Assembly (NCBI GenBank): GCA_025057645.1
Contig: JANXBJ010000013.1
Location: 1 to 64,000, forward strand
Direction: 5' to 3'
Source: Anaerolineales bacterium
GTDB taxonomy: Bacteria > Chloroflexota > Anaerolineae > Anaerolineales > UBA4823
DNA: 64,000 bases
The notes under the pieces were generated by a model, which worked only from the letters and a program-made list of their open reading frames with translations, was not told the origin of the DNA and did no database searches. Each line of letters starts with the position of its first letter. Positions within the stretch are counted from its first letter, which is position 1. Below are positions 52,096 to 60,693 of the stretch, in pieces. The position numbers and the translations under genes are program-made.

Positions 52096-53022
52096 CTATG
52101 GCTCAACTCGCTGATCTTTTGCTAACGCAACCAAACCACTCAGCCCGCCTAAGTTCATCGTGTCTACTGCGCTGCTGGGAACGATGACCAGAGCACCTTT
52201 CTCCTTCAGCCCCTCGAAGAGCATGTTCATCGCCCGCAGGTGTAACGCTGTAGGATTGTTGATGTAAGCTTGCGAGGCTTCGGCAAACGAGGCGGCGATC
52301 TGCTTTTCCGATTCGCCGAGGATGACGCGTGCCTGCCGCTCGCGCTCGGCTTGCGCTTGACGGCTCATCGCCTCTTCAAGGTCTTGTGGGATCACAATGT
52401 CGCGGATCTCCACCGATTGCACGGTAACGCCCCACGGCGTGGTGCGCTCATCGATGATGCGCTGCAGGTCGGCGTCCATCTTCGCCCGTCCCACCAGAAT
52501 ATCCGCAAGGTACATCTGTCCGATCACCTCTCGCAAAGCCGTCTGTGCTGCCCAAGCGATCGCCGTGCGGTAATCTTCCACCTCTAGGGCGGCTTTTTCG
52601 GCATCCCAAACCATCCAAAACAGCACTGCGTCGACGTCCACCGGCACGGTATCCTTGGTAAGCGTCTTTTCAGCGCTGAAAGGCGTGACCATGACCCGAT
52701 GGTCAATCCAGTTGGCAATGCTCTCTACCACTGGCGTCACCCAAAATAAACCTGGACCAGCCAGCTTCTTGAAGCGCCCAAAGCGTAGGATAATCGCTTT
52801 TTCCCACTGATTGGCGACCTTGATCCCATACAGTAGAAAGGTGCCGAGCAAGATAAAGAAAGCAACGATACCCCCGATCAGGTCACCGGGAAGCTGAGTA
52901 ACCTGGTCAAGCAGATACCCAACCAGTATCCCTATTCCATATACAGCAAGCGCAACCACAATGGCTATGGCAGGGATGCGCACGTGGCCGCTTCGAGTGG
53001 ATTTGGGATTTTTTTTGTCCAT
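52096..53022 (-). CDS. Slipin/stomatin-like SPFH protein
   Basis: 308 residues. Two N-terminal membrane helices (about 18-40 and 48-68) precede the SPFH/Band 7 domain (about 70-240; EKAIILRFGRFKKLAGPGLFWVTPVV, VPVDVDAVLFWMV, GVTVQSVEIRDIVIPQDL). A coiled-coil helix follows (EEAMSRQAQAERERQARVILGE). Slipins organise membrane microdomains and often pair with an NfeD protease; no nfeD gene is present here. It lies 16 nt after the GntR gene. Confidence 0.92.
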   Translation of the reverse strand: MDKKNPKSTRSGHVRIPAIAIVVALAVYGIGILVGYLLDQVTQLPGDLIGGIVAFFILLGTFLLYGIKVANQWEKAIILRFGRFKKLAGPGLFWVTPVVESIANWIDHRVMVTPFSAEKTLTKDTVPVDVDAVLFWMVWDAEKAALEVEDYRTAIAWAAQTALREVIGQMYLADILVGRAKMDADLQRIIDERTTPWGVTVQSVEIRDIVIPQDLEEAMSRQAQAERERQARVILGESEKQIAASFAEASQAYINNPTALHLRAMNMLFEGLKEKGALVIVPSSAVDTMNLGGLSGLVALAKDQRVEP

Positions 53023-53038
53023 ACTTTACCTCACTTTC

Positions 53039-53470
53039 TCAGAATTCTTGGGGTTCAGGTTTGGGAAGTTCACCGCTCTCTCGCCACCGCTCCAACATGG
53101 GGTTGATGACCTTGGCAACCTCTTCCGCAGTACAACCCAATTGGGCAGCCTGGGCTAAATAGCGGCGGGTCAAGCTCTCCAGACCCTGCTGGCGGATGGT
53201 TTGCAAAGTTTCTGGGGAAGGAGTTTCCCATATGTAAGTACCCCTTCCGTGTTGAGTTGAGATCAGCCCGGCTTCGTCCAGCAGGCGGTAGGCGCGCGCC
53301 ACCGTGTTGAAGTTCACGCGCAGTTCCGCTGCCAATTGGCGCACTGTGGGCAACTGATCGCCCGGCTTAAGCTCGCCACTGGCAACCTTTTGGCGAATTT
53401 GCTCGACGATCTGCAGGTAGATCGGCTGCCCGGAGCGGAAATCGATGACCAGATCGTTGAGACTTCCCAA
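53039..53470 (-). CDS. GntR-family regulator, YtrA subfamily
   Basis: 143 residues. The winged helix-turn-helix (about 10-80) is typical: QPIYLQIVEQIRQKVASGELKPGDQLPTVRQLAAELRVNFNTVARAYRLLDEAGLI. The short C-terminal helical tail is the YtrA type, without a large effector domain. The start is TTG 53470 with a purine-rich AAGGGAAGTGG before it. YtrA regulators usually repress their own operon of membrane proteins. Here the operon is regulator, slipin, SdpI-like, DUF4177, and its leader carries six direct octamers. Confidence 0.9.
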   Translation of the reverse strand: MGSLNDLVIDFRSGQPIYLQIVEQIRQKVASGELKPGDQLPTVRQLAAELRVNFNTVARAYRLLDEAGLISTQHGRGTYIWETPSPETLQTIRQQGLESLTRRYLAQAAQLGCTAEEVAKVINPMLERWRESGELPKPEPQEF

Positions 53471-53482
53471 ACCACTTCCCTT

Positions 53483-53530
53483 TGTATCAGTGTATTATTG
53501 TATTTTTGTATCTTTGTATCATTGTATCTA
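53483..53530 (-). promoter_or_regulatory. Six tandem octamers, candidate GntR operator array
   Basis: On the plus strand six head-to-tail 8-mers, TGTAT followed by TAT, CAG, TTT, CTT, CAT or CTA, fill 53483-53530 with no gap. They overlap the -10 box and run to 12 nt before the GntR start codon. On the minus strand each reads NNNATACA. Confidence 0.75.
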
Positions 53531-53549
53531 GAAATGGCGCAATTGTCAA
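53521..53549 (-). promoter_or_regulatory. Promoter of the GntR-slipin operon
   Basis: Minus strand: TTGACA (53549-53544, perfect), a 17-nt spacer and TACAAT (53526-53521). The -10 lies inside the octamer array. Confidence 0.82.
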
Positions 53550-53996
53550 GGATGGATTTTCTCGGCTTCAATTCCGCCAAGGGGATTGACGTTGCTTTGC
53601 CTCGTTTCCCTTCTACTGTGCCCAAGGTGTGTGCGGGTCAAATGGGGTAAGTCACCTGTAGCCGTGCTCCCTCACCGCTACGGAGAGCGGTATCCTCGTC
53701 CGCCGAGGATTGCAGTCGGGGTCGAGGAGGCCTGCGACTCTGAGAAAAGGCAAGCGAGGGCGCTTGCAGAGGGAAAGGGCAGAGGTCCTCATCCACCACA
53801 GTTTGCAGGCGGGGCGATTGCGACTCCCTTCTCCCCCCTCGCCCGTGGAGAAGACGGCCGGGGTTGGAGGCAGGTCTCGGCTGGCTCAAACCCGGCTGCT
53901 CATCAGGAGCACCGGCGAGCCTCTCGGAAGCTCCCAGGGTGTATAGCTCGAGCCGAGCATCGGCTCGCCTTGAGAGTCGCAGTAGCGGAGATAGTT
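53550..53996. other. Gene-free, GC-rich intergenic region with small hairpins
   Basis: No believable gene; open frames on both strands are low-complexity. It contains palindromes such as ATCCTCG-N5-CGAGGAT (about 53692-53710) and CGAGCCGA-N3-TCGGCTCG (about 53949-53967), and a segment GGCCTGCGACTCT (about 53729-53741) with a close relative near 60160. It looks like a store of degenerate dispersed repeats. Confidence 0.5.
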
Positions 53997-54002
53997 TACA
54001 AT
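53997..54002 (+). promoter_or_regulatory. -10 element placing a leaderless start for tlyA
   Basis: TACAAT, then 7 nt, then GTG 54010. No canonical -35 is found at the normal distance. Confidence 0.5.
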
Positions 54003-54009
54003 ATTCAGC

Positions 54010-54777
54010 GTGCCCAAAACCCGCTTGGATGTTTTATTGGTCGAACGTGGCCTTGTCCCCAGCCGGTCGGCAGCGCAGAGGCTGGTGCTTGCAGGGCAAG
54101 TGCGCGTCAACGGTCAGCTCGCCCTTAAGCCCTCTTGGGAGATCGATCCCGACAGTTTGATTGAGATTAGGCAGGGCTTGCGCTACGTCTCGCGCGGCGG
54201 CGAAAAGCTGGCTGCTGCGCTCGACCATTTTGCTATCCAAGTGGAGGGCAAAGTATGTGTTGACGTGGGGGCATCGACTGGCGGTTTCACCGACTGTTTA
54301 CTGCAGCGCGGCGCTCGGCGAGTTTACGCCATTGACGTGGGCAAAGGGGTTTTAGCGTGGAAGCTGCGCAACGATCCTCGCGTAGTGGTGATGGAGGACA
54401 CCAATGTGCGTCACGTCCAGCGATTGCCCGAGCCCGTACAACTGGTCACCGTCGATGTTTCCTTTATCTCTTTGAAGGTCGTCCTGCCGGTGGTTCGGAA
54501 GTGGCTCGAGCAGGAAGAGGAGGTGGCCGAGGTGCTTGCTCTGATCAAGCCCCAGTTCGAAGCCGGGCGCCGTGAAGCGGCGCGCGGGGCGGGAGTGATC
54601 CGTTCTCCAGAGATTCATCAGCGGGTGATTGCCGAGATCCGGGCTTGTGCCGAAGAACTAGCCTTTCAGGTTCGGGGCGTGATGGAGTCTCCTCTGCTTG
54701 GGCCGAAGGGCAACCGCGAGTTTTTCCTCTGGTTGGGTTGGCACAGCCCGGTGTTTGGGGAAAAGCCAGAAGCCTGA
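54010..54777 (+). CDS. tlyA: TlyA-type rRNA 2'-O-methyltransferase
   Basis: 255 residues. An N-terminal S4 RNA-binding domain (about 1-60, TRLDVLLVERGLVPSRSAAQRL) is followed by an FtsJ-like Rossmann methyltransferase with DVGASTGGFTDCLLQRG from 85, a Lys-Asp-Lys-Glu-type catalytic set (Lys65 in SRGGEKL) and VDVSFISLKVVLP. TlyA methylates cytidines in 16S and/or 23S rRNA and determines capreomycin sensitivity. The start is GTG 54010, 7 nt after TACAAT, so the mRNA is probably leaderless. Confidence 0.9.
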   Translation: MPKTRLDVLLVERGLVPSRSAAQRLVLAGQVRVNGQLALKPSWEIDPDSLIEIRQGLRYVSRGGEKLAAALDHFAIQVEGKVCVDVGASTGGFTDCLLQRGARRVYAIDVGKGVLAWKLRNDPRVVVMEDTNVRHVQRLPEPVQLVTVDVSFISLKVVLPVVRKWLEQEEEVAEVLALIKPQFEAGRREAARGAGVIRSPEIHQRVIAEIRACAEELAFQVRGVMESPLLGPKGNREFFLWLGWHSPVFGEKPEA

Positions 54778-54939
54778 TGCACGCTGGCCTCTCCTGCAGT
54801 GCGTGAGCCAGTGGTAAATCGAGTGGAGCAGCCATCCTGGGAATCCTGAAATGGGGCTCGCTCTCCTCTGCCCTCGCTCCACTCGACCCGTAGGGCTTAC
54901 CAGGCTGTAGCAGTGCGCTTGAACTGTTTGAGAGGCTCT

Positions 54940-54967
54940 TTGGGGGTGACCTCTTCTGTTGTATAAT
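54940..54967 (+). promoter_or_regulatory. Promoter for the PAP2-family gene
   Basis: TTGGGG (54940-54945), a 16-nt spacer and TATAAT (54962-54967). The leader is about 65 nt long. Confidence 0.5.
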
Positions 54968-55037
54968 GCACTCCGCATCGAGCGTATTCCTAGCCTGCGT
55001 GAACCATTGAGGGATTGTTTTTCTGGAGAGTCGAACC

Positions 55038-56072
55038 GTGGAGACTTTTTTCGAGAGCGGTATCTTTTTCTTACGCAACCTTCAGTCCATGGGGGAATGG
55101 CTGGTTCTCCCCATGCGCGCGGTTACCTTCTTGGGCAGTGAAGAATTCTTCCTGCTTGTTCTGCCGGCGCTGTATTGGTGTGTTGACACGGCCCTGGGCT
55201 TTCGGGTGGCCTTGATTTTGCTCGTGGCCAGTTCTCTGAACGGGGCCTTGAAACTTGCTTTTCACGCTCCGCGTCCCTATTGGATCAGCCCCGAGGTGAA
55301 GGCCTTTGCCGCCGAGACCTCCTTTGGAGTGCCCTCCGGACATGCGCAGATCGCTGCTGGGGTATGGGGGATGATCGCCGCCACCGCTCGGCGTGGGTGG
55401 GTTTGGTTGGTGTGTGGCAGCCTGATTTTGCTGATCGGCTTTTCGCGAATGTACTTGGGCGTTCATTTCCCACACGATGTCATCTTGGGCTGGTTGCTCG
55501 GGGCGATCACCCTCGGAGTGATGCTCTGGCTCTGGCGGCCTTTGAGCGCCCACTTGGCTCTGCAAAGCTTTGGCAATCGCTTGCTTCTCGCCCTCGGGGT
55601 GTCTTTTGGGATGATTTTGATCGAGTTAATTCCCTACCTTTGGCTGCGGCTGAATTTTACCCTCCCGCCAAGTTGGCTTGAACATGCTGCTGCTGCGGGG
55701 GCAGCCGAACGGCTGCCTGATCCTCTGACTATCGAGGGGGCATGGAGCAACGCCGGCGCATTCTTTGGGTTGATGCTCGGTTTTATCTGGGTTGGGCATT
55801 GCGGCCGGTTGGACCTGAGTGGCAAGTTGGGAGTGCGAATAGCCCGTTACGTGGTGGGATTAATCGGGGTGCTCCTCTTGTGGCGGGGCTTAAGCGTTCT
55901 TTTCGGTTTGCTGGCCCTTAACGAGCTGCTCTCTTTTCTCCTCCGCTATGTGCGATACGCCTTGACCGGCTTCTGGATCTCTGCGGGTGCGCCGTTCCTC
56001 TTTCTGCGCTTGAGATGGATGACGATTGCCCCGGGTGAGAGTTCGAAAGAAGCTGAGGCTTTGGCAGGTTGA
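55038..56072 (+). CDS. PAP2-superfamily membrane phosphatase
   Basis: 344 residues, about nine membrane helices. All three PAP2 signatures are present: K72-x6-R79-P80 (KLAFHAPRP), PSGH at 99-102 and S136-RMYLGVHFPHD. These form the vanadate-sensitive phosphatase site acting on lipid phosphates such as undecaprenyl pyrophosphate or phosphatidic acid. The C-terminal half (about 185-330) adds extra helices of unknown role. The start is GTG 55038 with GGAG 9 nt upstream. Confidence 0.88.
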   Translation: METFFESGIFFLRNLQSMGEWLVLPMRAVTFLGSEEFFLLVLPALYWCVDTALGFRVALILLVASSLNGALKLAFHAPRPYWISPEVKAFAAETSFGVPSGHAQIAAGVWGMIAATARRGWVWLVCGSLILLIGFSRMYLGVHFPHDVILGWLLGAITLGVMLWLWRPLSAHLALQSFGNRLLLALGVSFGMILIELIPYLWLRLNFTLPPSWLEHAAAAGAAERLPDPLTIEGAWSNAGAFFGLMLGFIWVGHCGRLDLSGKLGVRIARYVVGLIGVLLLWRGLSVLFGLLALNELLSFLLRYVRYALTGFWISAGAPFLFLRLRWMTIAPGESSKEAEALAG

Positions 56073-56307
56073 GCATATCGAAATCCTCCTCTCGAAAGAG
56101 AGCAGCCTCAGCGGCGGATGTCTGCGTCCGCCGCGTTCCCAGGCGAGGAAGCCTACAGTTAGGTATAGCTGGAGGGCCTCTGCGGGCGAGAGCCTTGGAA
56201 AGCATGCAGAGATACCCCTAATTCCTAAGGGCTCGCAAACGAGCGAGCGCTCCTCTCCGGGGTCGGAAAGCCGCTCTAAAAAGGCAATAGGCTTTCGAGA
56301 CTCCCGC
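56073..56307. other. Intergenic region with a hairpin repeat
   Basis: No gene seen between the convergent PAP2 and HD-GYP genes. CGGCGGA / TCCGCCG (56114-56135) forms a perfect 7-bp hairpin, of the same GC-rich style as other intergenic hairpins in the window. Confidence 0.45.
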
Positions 56308-58704
56308 TTACTCCGAGCCCGTGCCCTCTGCCCTTACCTCTTGCTGGATTAGCTCTAGGAATTTTTCGGTGAGGTAGGGGTCAAACTGCAATCCGGCGAG
56401 GGAGCGGATAATAGCAATTGCCTCTTCTAGCGAATAGGCCGGGCGGTAGGGACGATCGGAAGTGAGAGCATCGAAAACATCGACCAGGGCAAACATGCGC
56501 GCCGCTAAAGGGATGTTCTCACCGCTGATCCCTAACGGATAGCCCGATCCATCCCACCATTCGTGGTGAAGGTAAGGGATGTCCAAAGCCCCCTTAAGAT
56601 AGTCAATGTCCTTGAGTAGCTCATAGGCAATCAGGGGGTGGCGACGCATGATCGTCCACTCTTGCTCGTCCAACGGACCGGGCTTGTTGATAACCGAGCT
56701 GGGGATCACCATTTTGCCGATATCGTGCAGCAATGCCCCGTAGCGCAGGGGCTGGAGTTCTTCTTCCTTAAAGCCCAGATGACGGGCAAAGCGAAGCATC
56801 AGCTCCACTACTCGGTAGCTGTGTCCTGCGGTTTCTTGCTCGTGAAATTCTAATGCCCGTGCCCAGCCTTGGATAGTGGCTTCATAGGCCATAACGAGGT
56901 TGAGGTTGGCCTGGGCAAGCTCCGCTTCAGTTTGGCGTTGACGTTCTCGTTGGCGCAAGGTAAAAATGCCGTAGGAGAGATCATCGGCTAGTTCACGCAG
57001 CAGTTCAATCTCTTCGGGTTGGAAGGATTCGCCTTCTCTGCCATACACAAACAGGGAGCCGAAGATTTCGCTTTCACTCATAAGGGGAAAGACCAGATAG
57101 GTGCGCTCGCTCCCTGGCGATTTCCCGGAAGCTTTGGCATTCTCCTCAACCCCTTCTCTCGCGCTAGGGAGGGAATGAGGCTCGAGGCCGGCCGGTTGTG
57201 TTCGTGGATCTTTGAAGTATGCTGGGCGCATTGAACCCGGAAGTAGGTCTTTATGCTCGCCCTCAACCGCCAGCGGCTTTAGCCCTGCGGATGAGGCATC
57301 CACAGCCCCGATCCAGACCAGAGGATAGCCACCAACGGAGGCGAGGATTTCGCAGGTTTCTTTCAGAAGTTGACTCTCGTCTCTCGCCCGGACCAATGCT
57401 TGGTTGCACAGGGTCAGGATGCGCAGCAAACGATTGGCCTGGCGCAGTTCGGCCTCGCTTTCTTGCAAGGCTTTTTCTTTTTCCTTATATCCACTTAGGT
57501 CGCGCGCAACCAGCATCACCCGGTGTTGGTCCAGAGGGGATAGGGCCGCAGAGAACCACTTTTTACCTTCCGGAAGCAGAAGCTCGTATTCGATCCACTG
57601 AGTCTTTTGTTCTTTCAGCGCCCGTTGGATCGCTTGATAGTGCAACGCAGCCGTCTCCGGCTTGAGGAAGTCTTCCAGCTTTTTGCCGACTAGCCGCTGA
57701 GGTTCGGCGACCAATAAGTTTGGACGCGCCGAAGGGACTTCGAGGTAGCGCCCTTGGCGATCGAAGACGATCACGGCGTCGGGCATGGCGGCAAAAAGGG
57801 CTTGCAATTCGGCGGTGCGACGTAGCACCTGGCGACGCAAGGTTGCATTCCATAGTCCCAACATCAAGAGCAGCGCAATCAGCGAGGCGCTTCCGATGAT
57901 CAGGGATCGTTGCAGGTCGGGATGCAGGGGCAGTTGCCCATACCAACGGGTTCTGATCCGGCGGTATTCTGCTGCCGTGATCAGGCTGAATCCCTCCTCA
58001 ATTGTGGCCAGCAGGGCAGTGTTTCCCTTTTTCACGGCGCGGTGAAATTGGCCGACATACATCGGTGGCGAGGAGCGAAAGTTGTTGTAGAGGCCATATT
58101 TGGCGAGGAAATATTCTGCCGGGGGTTGATCCATTACGAAAACTACTACTTCGTGCCGCTGTGCAGCTTGAATAATGGCTTCGTAGCTGGGGTATTCGAC
58201 CAGTTGATAGATGCCTTCCCCTTGGAGATAACGGATGGCGTTATCTCCGGCTTTCACGGCCACGGTGAACCCCTTCAGGTCTGCAGCGGTGCGAATCCCG
58301 CTGATGTTGCTGCGGAAGTAAATTGGCACTTCGATGTCCGCATAGGGTGCGGAAAAATCGAGGAACTGCGCCCGCTCCGGATTGTAGAAGATAGTGTCGA
58401 TGACATCATATTCTCCGGCGGCCATGCGTTCTAGCGCTTTGCCCCAGTCCAGCCCCTCGATCTGCACGGCGATGCCGGTTTTTTGCTCCCAAAGTCGCCA
58501 TTCATCGATCAGAATCCCTTGTAGCTGGCCTTCTGCATTCTCGAAGACAAAAGGGGGATAGTTATTGTCGAGGACGACCCGGATAGAGTTAAAGCTGCCT
58601 CGCTCGAAAGGGCGTTGGGGGATGCAAGAAGCGGCGAACAGAAAGAGCGAGAAGAATAAGCCTTGCAGAACTTGCCGGGGGGAAAAGACTTGCCGATACC
58701 GCAT
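56308..58704 (-). CDS. Solute-binding/PAS/GAF/HD-GYP receptor (c-di-GMP phosphodiesterase type)
   Basis: 798 residues. An N-terminal signal sequence has a possible lipidated Cys27 (FAASC). An external SBP_bac_3 amino-acid-binding-like domain (about 40-265) is followed by one membrane helix (about 270-290), a PAS domain (about 300-420), a coiled linker, a GAF domain (about 435-595) and an HD-GYP domain. The HD-GYP core has HDIGK at 660-664 and HHEWWDGSGYP at 713-723, the key residues for c-di-GMP hydrolysis; the usual HHE-x-x-DG-x-GYP is intact. It should link an external small molecule to c-di-GMP breakdown. A TATAAT (58762-58757, minus strand) precedes it. Confidence 0.9.
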   Translation of the reverse strand: MRYRQVFSPRQVLQGLFFSLFLFAASCIPQRPFERGSFNSIRVVLDNNYPPFVFENAEGQLQGILIDEWRLWEQKTGIAVQIEGLDWGKALERMAAGEYDVIDTIFYNPERAQFLDFSAPYADIEVPIYFRSNISGIRTAADLKGFTVAVKAGDNAIRYLQGEGIYQLVEYPSYEAIIQAAQRHEVVVFVMDQPPAEYFLAKYGLYNNFRSSPPMYVGQFHRAVKKGNTALLATIEEGFSLITAAEYRRIRTRWYGQLPLHPDLQRSLIIGSASLIALLLMLGLWNATLRRQVLRRTAELQALFAAMPDAVIVFDRQGRYLEVPSARPNLLVAEPQRLVGKKLEDFLKPETAALHYQAIQRALKEQKTQWIEYELLLPEGKKWFSAALSPLDQHRVMLVARDLSGYKEKEKALQESEAELRQANRLLRILTLCNQALVRARDESQLLKETCEILASVGGYPLVWIGAVDASSAGLKPLAVEGEHKDLLPGSMRPAYFKDPRTQPAGLEPHSLPSAREGVEENAKASGKSPGSERTYLVFPLMSESEIFGSLFVYGREGESFQPEEIELLRELADDLSYGIFTLRQRERQRQTEAELAQANLNLVMAYEATIQGWARALEFHEQETAGHSYRVVELMLRFARHLGFKEEELQPLRYGALLHDIGKMVIPSSVINKPGPLDEQEWTIMRRHPLIAYELLKDIDYLKGALDIPYLHHEWWDGSGYPLGISGENIPLAARMFALVDVFDALTSDRPYRPAYSLEEAIAIIRSLAGLQFDPYLTEKFLELIQQEVRAEGTGSE

Positions 58705-59018
58705 AGAGGGCTTTTCCGATGGCTCAAGAAGGCAGCGCAGGCGAAGGCTGTGAGCAATTATAACGAATTCTGAGCGTCAGGGCGGGGAACCAGCTGCTCT
58801 TCTCGGGGTTTTGGCGTTGTCAATTATAGGATAAAATTAGCCGGATTTTGGTAGTCTGCGGACGGATGGACTACAGAGAAGCCCCGGAGGACGGGTGTTC
58901 CTGTGCCGATCGGGATTCGCAGATGAGGAAACGCGCAGCCGGAGAGCGGATGCCCTCGTCCGCTGTCCTTGTGGATAAGGACCTACACTTGACTTTGTTC
59001 CGATGGAGAGATGAAGCA
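58705..59018. other. Divergent intergenic region
   Basis: Holds the minus-strand -10 box of the HD-GYP gene (58762-58757) and the upstream region of the phosphatase-superfamily gene. A perfect hairpin GTCCTT-N6-AAGGAC at 58965-58982 contains an exact TGTGGATAA. The frame of the downstream gene is open back to 58848, but that part has no family similarity and no ribosome-binding site. Confidence 0.5.
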
Positions 59019-59837
59019 ATGGACACAGCGGCAAAAGTGATCTTAGTTCTTTCGGACGCACTGCGGTTTGACACCGCAGTCCAAGGGATGGGATTTTTGG
59101 GTCATCTTGTGGAAAACCGGATGGCCACCTTGTATAAGATTCACGGGGAGTTACCTAGTCTCTCCCGTCCAATGTACGAAACGATTCACACCGGTTTACC
59201 TGTGATGGAACACGGCGTGGTCTCCAACTTTGTTGTGCGCCTTTCGCAGAAGCCGCATATCTTCCAAGTGGTCAAGGAGGCCGGCCGCGTCACGGCTGCG
59301 GTGGCCTATTTTTGGATTTCGGAGCTTTATCAGCGTGTGCCCTACGATCCCATCAACGATCGCGAGGTGGACGATCCCGAGGCCACGATTCAACACGGGC
59401 GTTTTTATATGCGCGAAGATTACCCTGACGAAGAATTGTTCTTAAGTGCCGCCACGCTGGTGCGCAAATTCCGGCCGGATTACTTGTTGGTTCACCCGAT
59501 GGGAATGGATTACAAGGGGGAGAGCCACGGGGCAGACTCGCCCCAATATCGCAAGCAGGCCCTGCGCCAGGATGTTCTGCTGGCCAATCTCCTCCCGGAG
59601 TGGTTGCAGGCCGGTTACACGGTTCTGGTGACCGGCGACCACGGCATCAACAGCGATCGAATTCACGGTGGAACTACGGACGAAGTAAGGGATGTTCCTC
59701 TATACCTCATCCCCCCCAACTTGCAAGGAAAGGGGTGGACCGGGGAAACGGTTTCACACTTGCAGATCGCCCCAACTGTGTTGAAGCTGATGGAGCTTCC
59801 TATCCCCTCTACGATGCGCGCTGCGCCGTTGGTGTGA
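59019..59837 (+). CDS. Alkaline-phosphatase-superfamily phosphodiesterase/phosphatase
   Basis: 272 residues. The fold's metal-binding blocks are visible: LVLSDALRFD at the N terminus, a nucleophile region GELPSLSRPMYETIHTG, HPMGMDYKGESHG and VTGDHGINSDRIHGG near the C terminus. This places it in the alkaline phosphatase superfamily, near nucleotide pyrophosphatases/phosphodiesterases. No signal peptide is present with the chosen start, so it seems cytoplasmic, unusual for the superfamily. ATG 59019 has GGAGA 9 nt upstream. Confidence 0.78.
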   Translation: MDTAAKVILVLSDALRFDTAVQGMGFLGHLVENRMATLYKIHGELPSLSRPMYETIHTGLPVMEHGVVSNFVVRLSQKPHIFQVVKEAGRVTAAVAYFWISELYQRVPYDPINDREVDDPEATIQHGRFYMREDYPDEELFLSAATLVRKFRPDYLLVHPMGMDYKGESHGADSPQYRKQALRQDVLLANLLPEWLQAGYTVLVTGDHGINSDRIHGGTTDEVRDVPLYLIPPNLQGKGWTGETVSHLQIAPTVLKLMELPIPSTMRAAPLV

Positions 59838-59876
59838 CCTCCAACCGTCCATAAGGGATAGGTCAAATTCTTCGGG

Positions 59877-59903
59877 AGGGGTAGGCTCGATGAGCCTACC
59901 CCT
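59877..59903 (+). terminator. Strong hairpin after the AP-superfamily gene
   Basis: A perfect 12-bp stem (AGGGGTAGGCTC / GAGCCTACCCCT) with a 3-nt loop, 40 nt past the stop codon. The tail is CTCTCTG rather than a clean U run, so termination is likely but not certain. Confidence 0.65.
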
Positions 59904-60050
59904 CTCTGCGAGTTCGCCGCAGACTTCTCAGGCCAAGCGCACGGTCAACGGCGTAGATAGCGTCACTAGCCCCCGCTGTTGTGTGCTCAAGAAGCGGACG
60001 TCCTCGCATGCGCCGGGCGCGCAGCCTGCTCTCCTGCGAGGGGGGCGGCC

Positions 60051-60118
60051 CTCACCCCCGGCCCCCCTCCCTGTGGGAGAGGGGAGCAGCTCTCACCCCC
60101 GGCCCCCCTCCCTGTGGG
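60051..60118. repeat. Direct 27-nt repeat pair in GC-rich spacer
   Basis: 60051-60077 and 60092-60118 are identical 27-mers, beginning CTCACCCCCGGCCCCCCTCC, 41 nt apart start to start. The type resembles dispersed intergenic repeats of other high-GC genomes, and a looser relative is at about 8404-8441. The wider 59904-60364 spacer has no gene. Confidence 0.75.
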
Positions 60119-60364
60119 GGAGGTGAGAATAGAACGGGTTGCGGGCCGGGAGAAGAAAGCCTGCGACTCTTGATACAGGCCGACGCCCCGACCAGCCTGT
60201 TGCAGGCCGGTGAGTCGGAGAGGGAGCACAGTAAGCGGACCAACACCTGGGGTCGAGCCTGTTGAAACCGCTACGGCCTTATTGAAACCCACACGGGCTT
60301 CTTTCCCAAACAATTTTGCAAACCTCTTCTGCTTGCTTCCTAACAGTTTTGCGAGGCAGCATCG

Positions 60365-60393
60365 TTGACAGCTCCTCGCCGATCTGCTAAGAT
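60365..60393 (+). promoter_or_regulatory. Promoter of the riboswitch-controlled gene
   Basis: TTGACA (60365-60370, perfect), a 17-nt spacer and TAAGAT (60388-60393). Transcription would start near 60400, right at the 5' edge of the first riboswitch. Confidence 0.8.
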
Positions 60394-60400
60394 GCGTGCC

Positions 60401-60497
60401 GGCACGAAAAGGCAAAGTCGGTGAAAACCGACGACGCAAAGCCATGGGTCTAAGGTCATCTCAGGATGACGATGACTGCCAGGTTGCCGAATGTCAA
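60401..60497 (+). promoter_or_regulatory. c-di-GMP-I (GEMM-I) riboswitch, first of two
   Basis: The class hallmarks are in order. GGCAAA (60411) is followed by a GAAA-tetraloop hairpin GTCGGT-GAAA-ACCGAC (60417-60432). GACGCAAAGCCATGGGTCTAA holds the tetraloop receptor side. A second hairpin is GTCATC-TCAG-GATGAC (60455-60470). The closing GCCAGGTTGCCG pairs with the opening GGCAA. It binds cyclic di-GMP. Confidence 0.92.
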
Positions 60498-60571
60498 GAG
60501 AATTGAGTGTCTCCTTCATTCGATAAGCCTGGCGTCCCCAGGCTCGATTGCTTAAGTGCACCTTACTAAAG

Positions 60572-60672
60572 CGACCCAGACCGACCAAGGCAAACCCGGC
60601 GAAAGCCGGGGACGCAAAGCCATGGATCTACAAACCGGCGCAGCCGGTCAGGATAGCCAGGTTGCCGAAGTA
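60572..60672 (+). promoter_or_regulatory. c-di-GMP-I (GEMM-I) riboswitch, second of two
   Basis: A second full aptamer: GGCAAA (60589), hairpin CCCGGC-GAAA-GCCGGG (60595-60610), GACGCAAAGCCATGGATCTA, hairpin ACCGGC-N3-GCCGGT (60634-60648) and closing GCCAGGTTGCCG (60656-60667). The two copies differ in stem sequence but keep pairing and the conserved core. The spacer between them carries its own hairpin AGCCTGG/CCAGGCT (60526-60544). Confidence 0.92.
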
Positions 60673-60693
60673 GTGGGTTGTGCTTGTCCCCTT

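Noticed and set aside
51390-52106. SdpI-like gene as part of a bacteriocin locus.
   Set aside because: No sdpC-like toxin, sdpA/sdpB or small secreted-peptide gene is visible nearby; the operon partners are a slipin and DUF4177.
53638-54000. Several overlapping open frames of 70-180 codons on both strands.
   Set aside because: Low-complexity Arg/Pro/Ser-rich translations in a repeat-rich spacer, without ribosome-binding sites or family motifs.
58970-58978. Exact TGTGGATAA upstream of the AP-superfamily gene.
   Set aside because: Isolated, and inside a hairpin; same chance argument as above.
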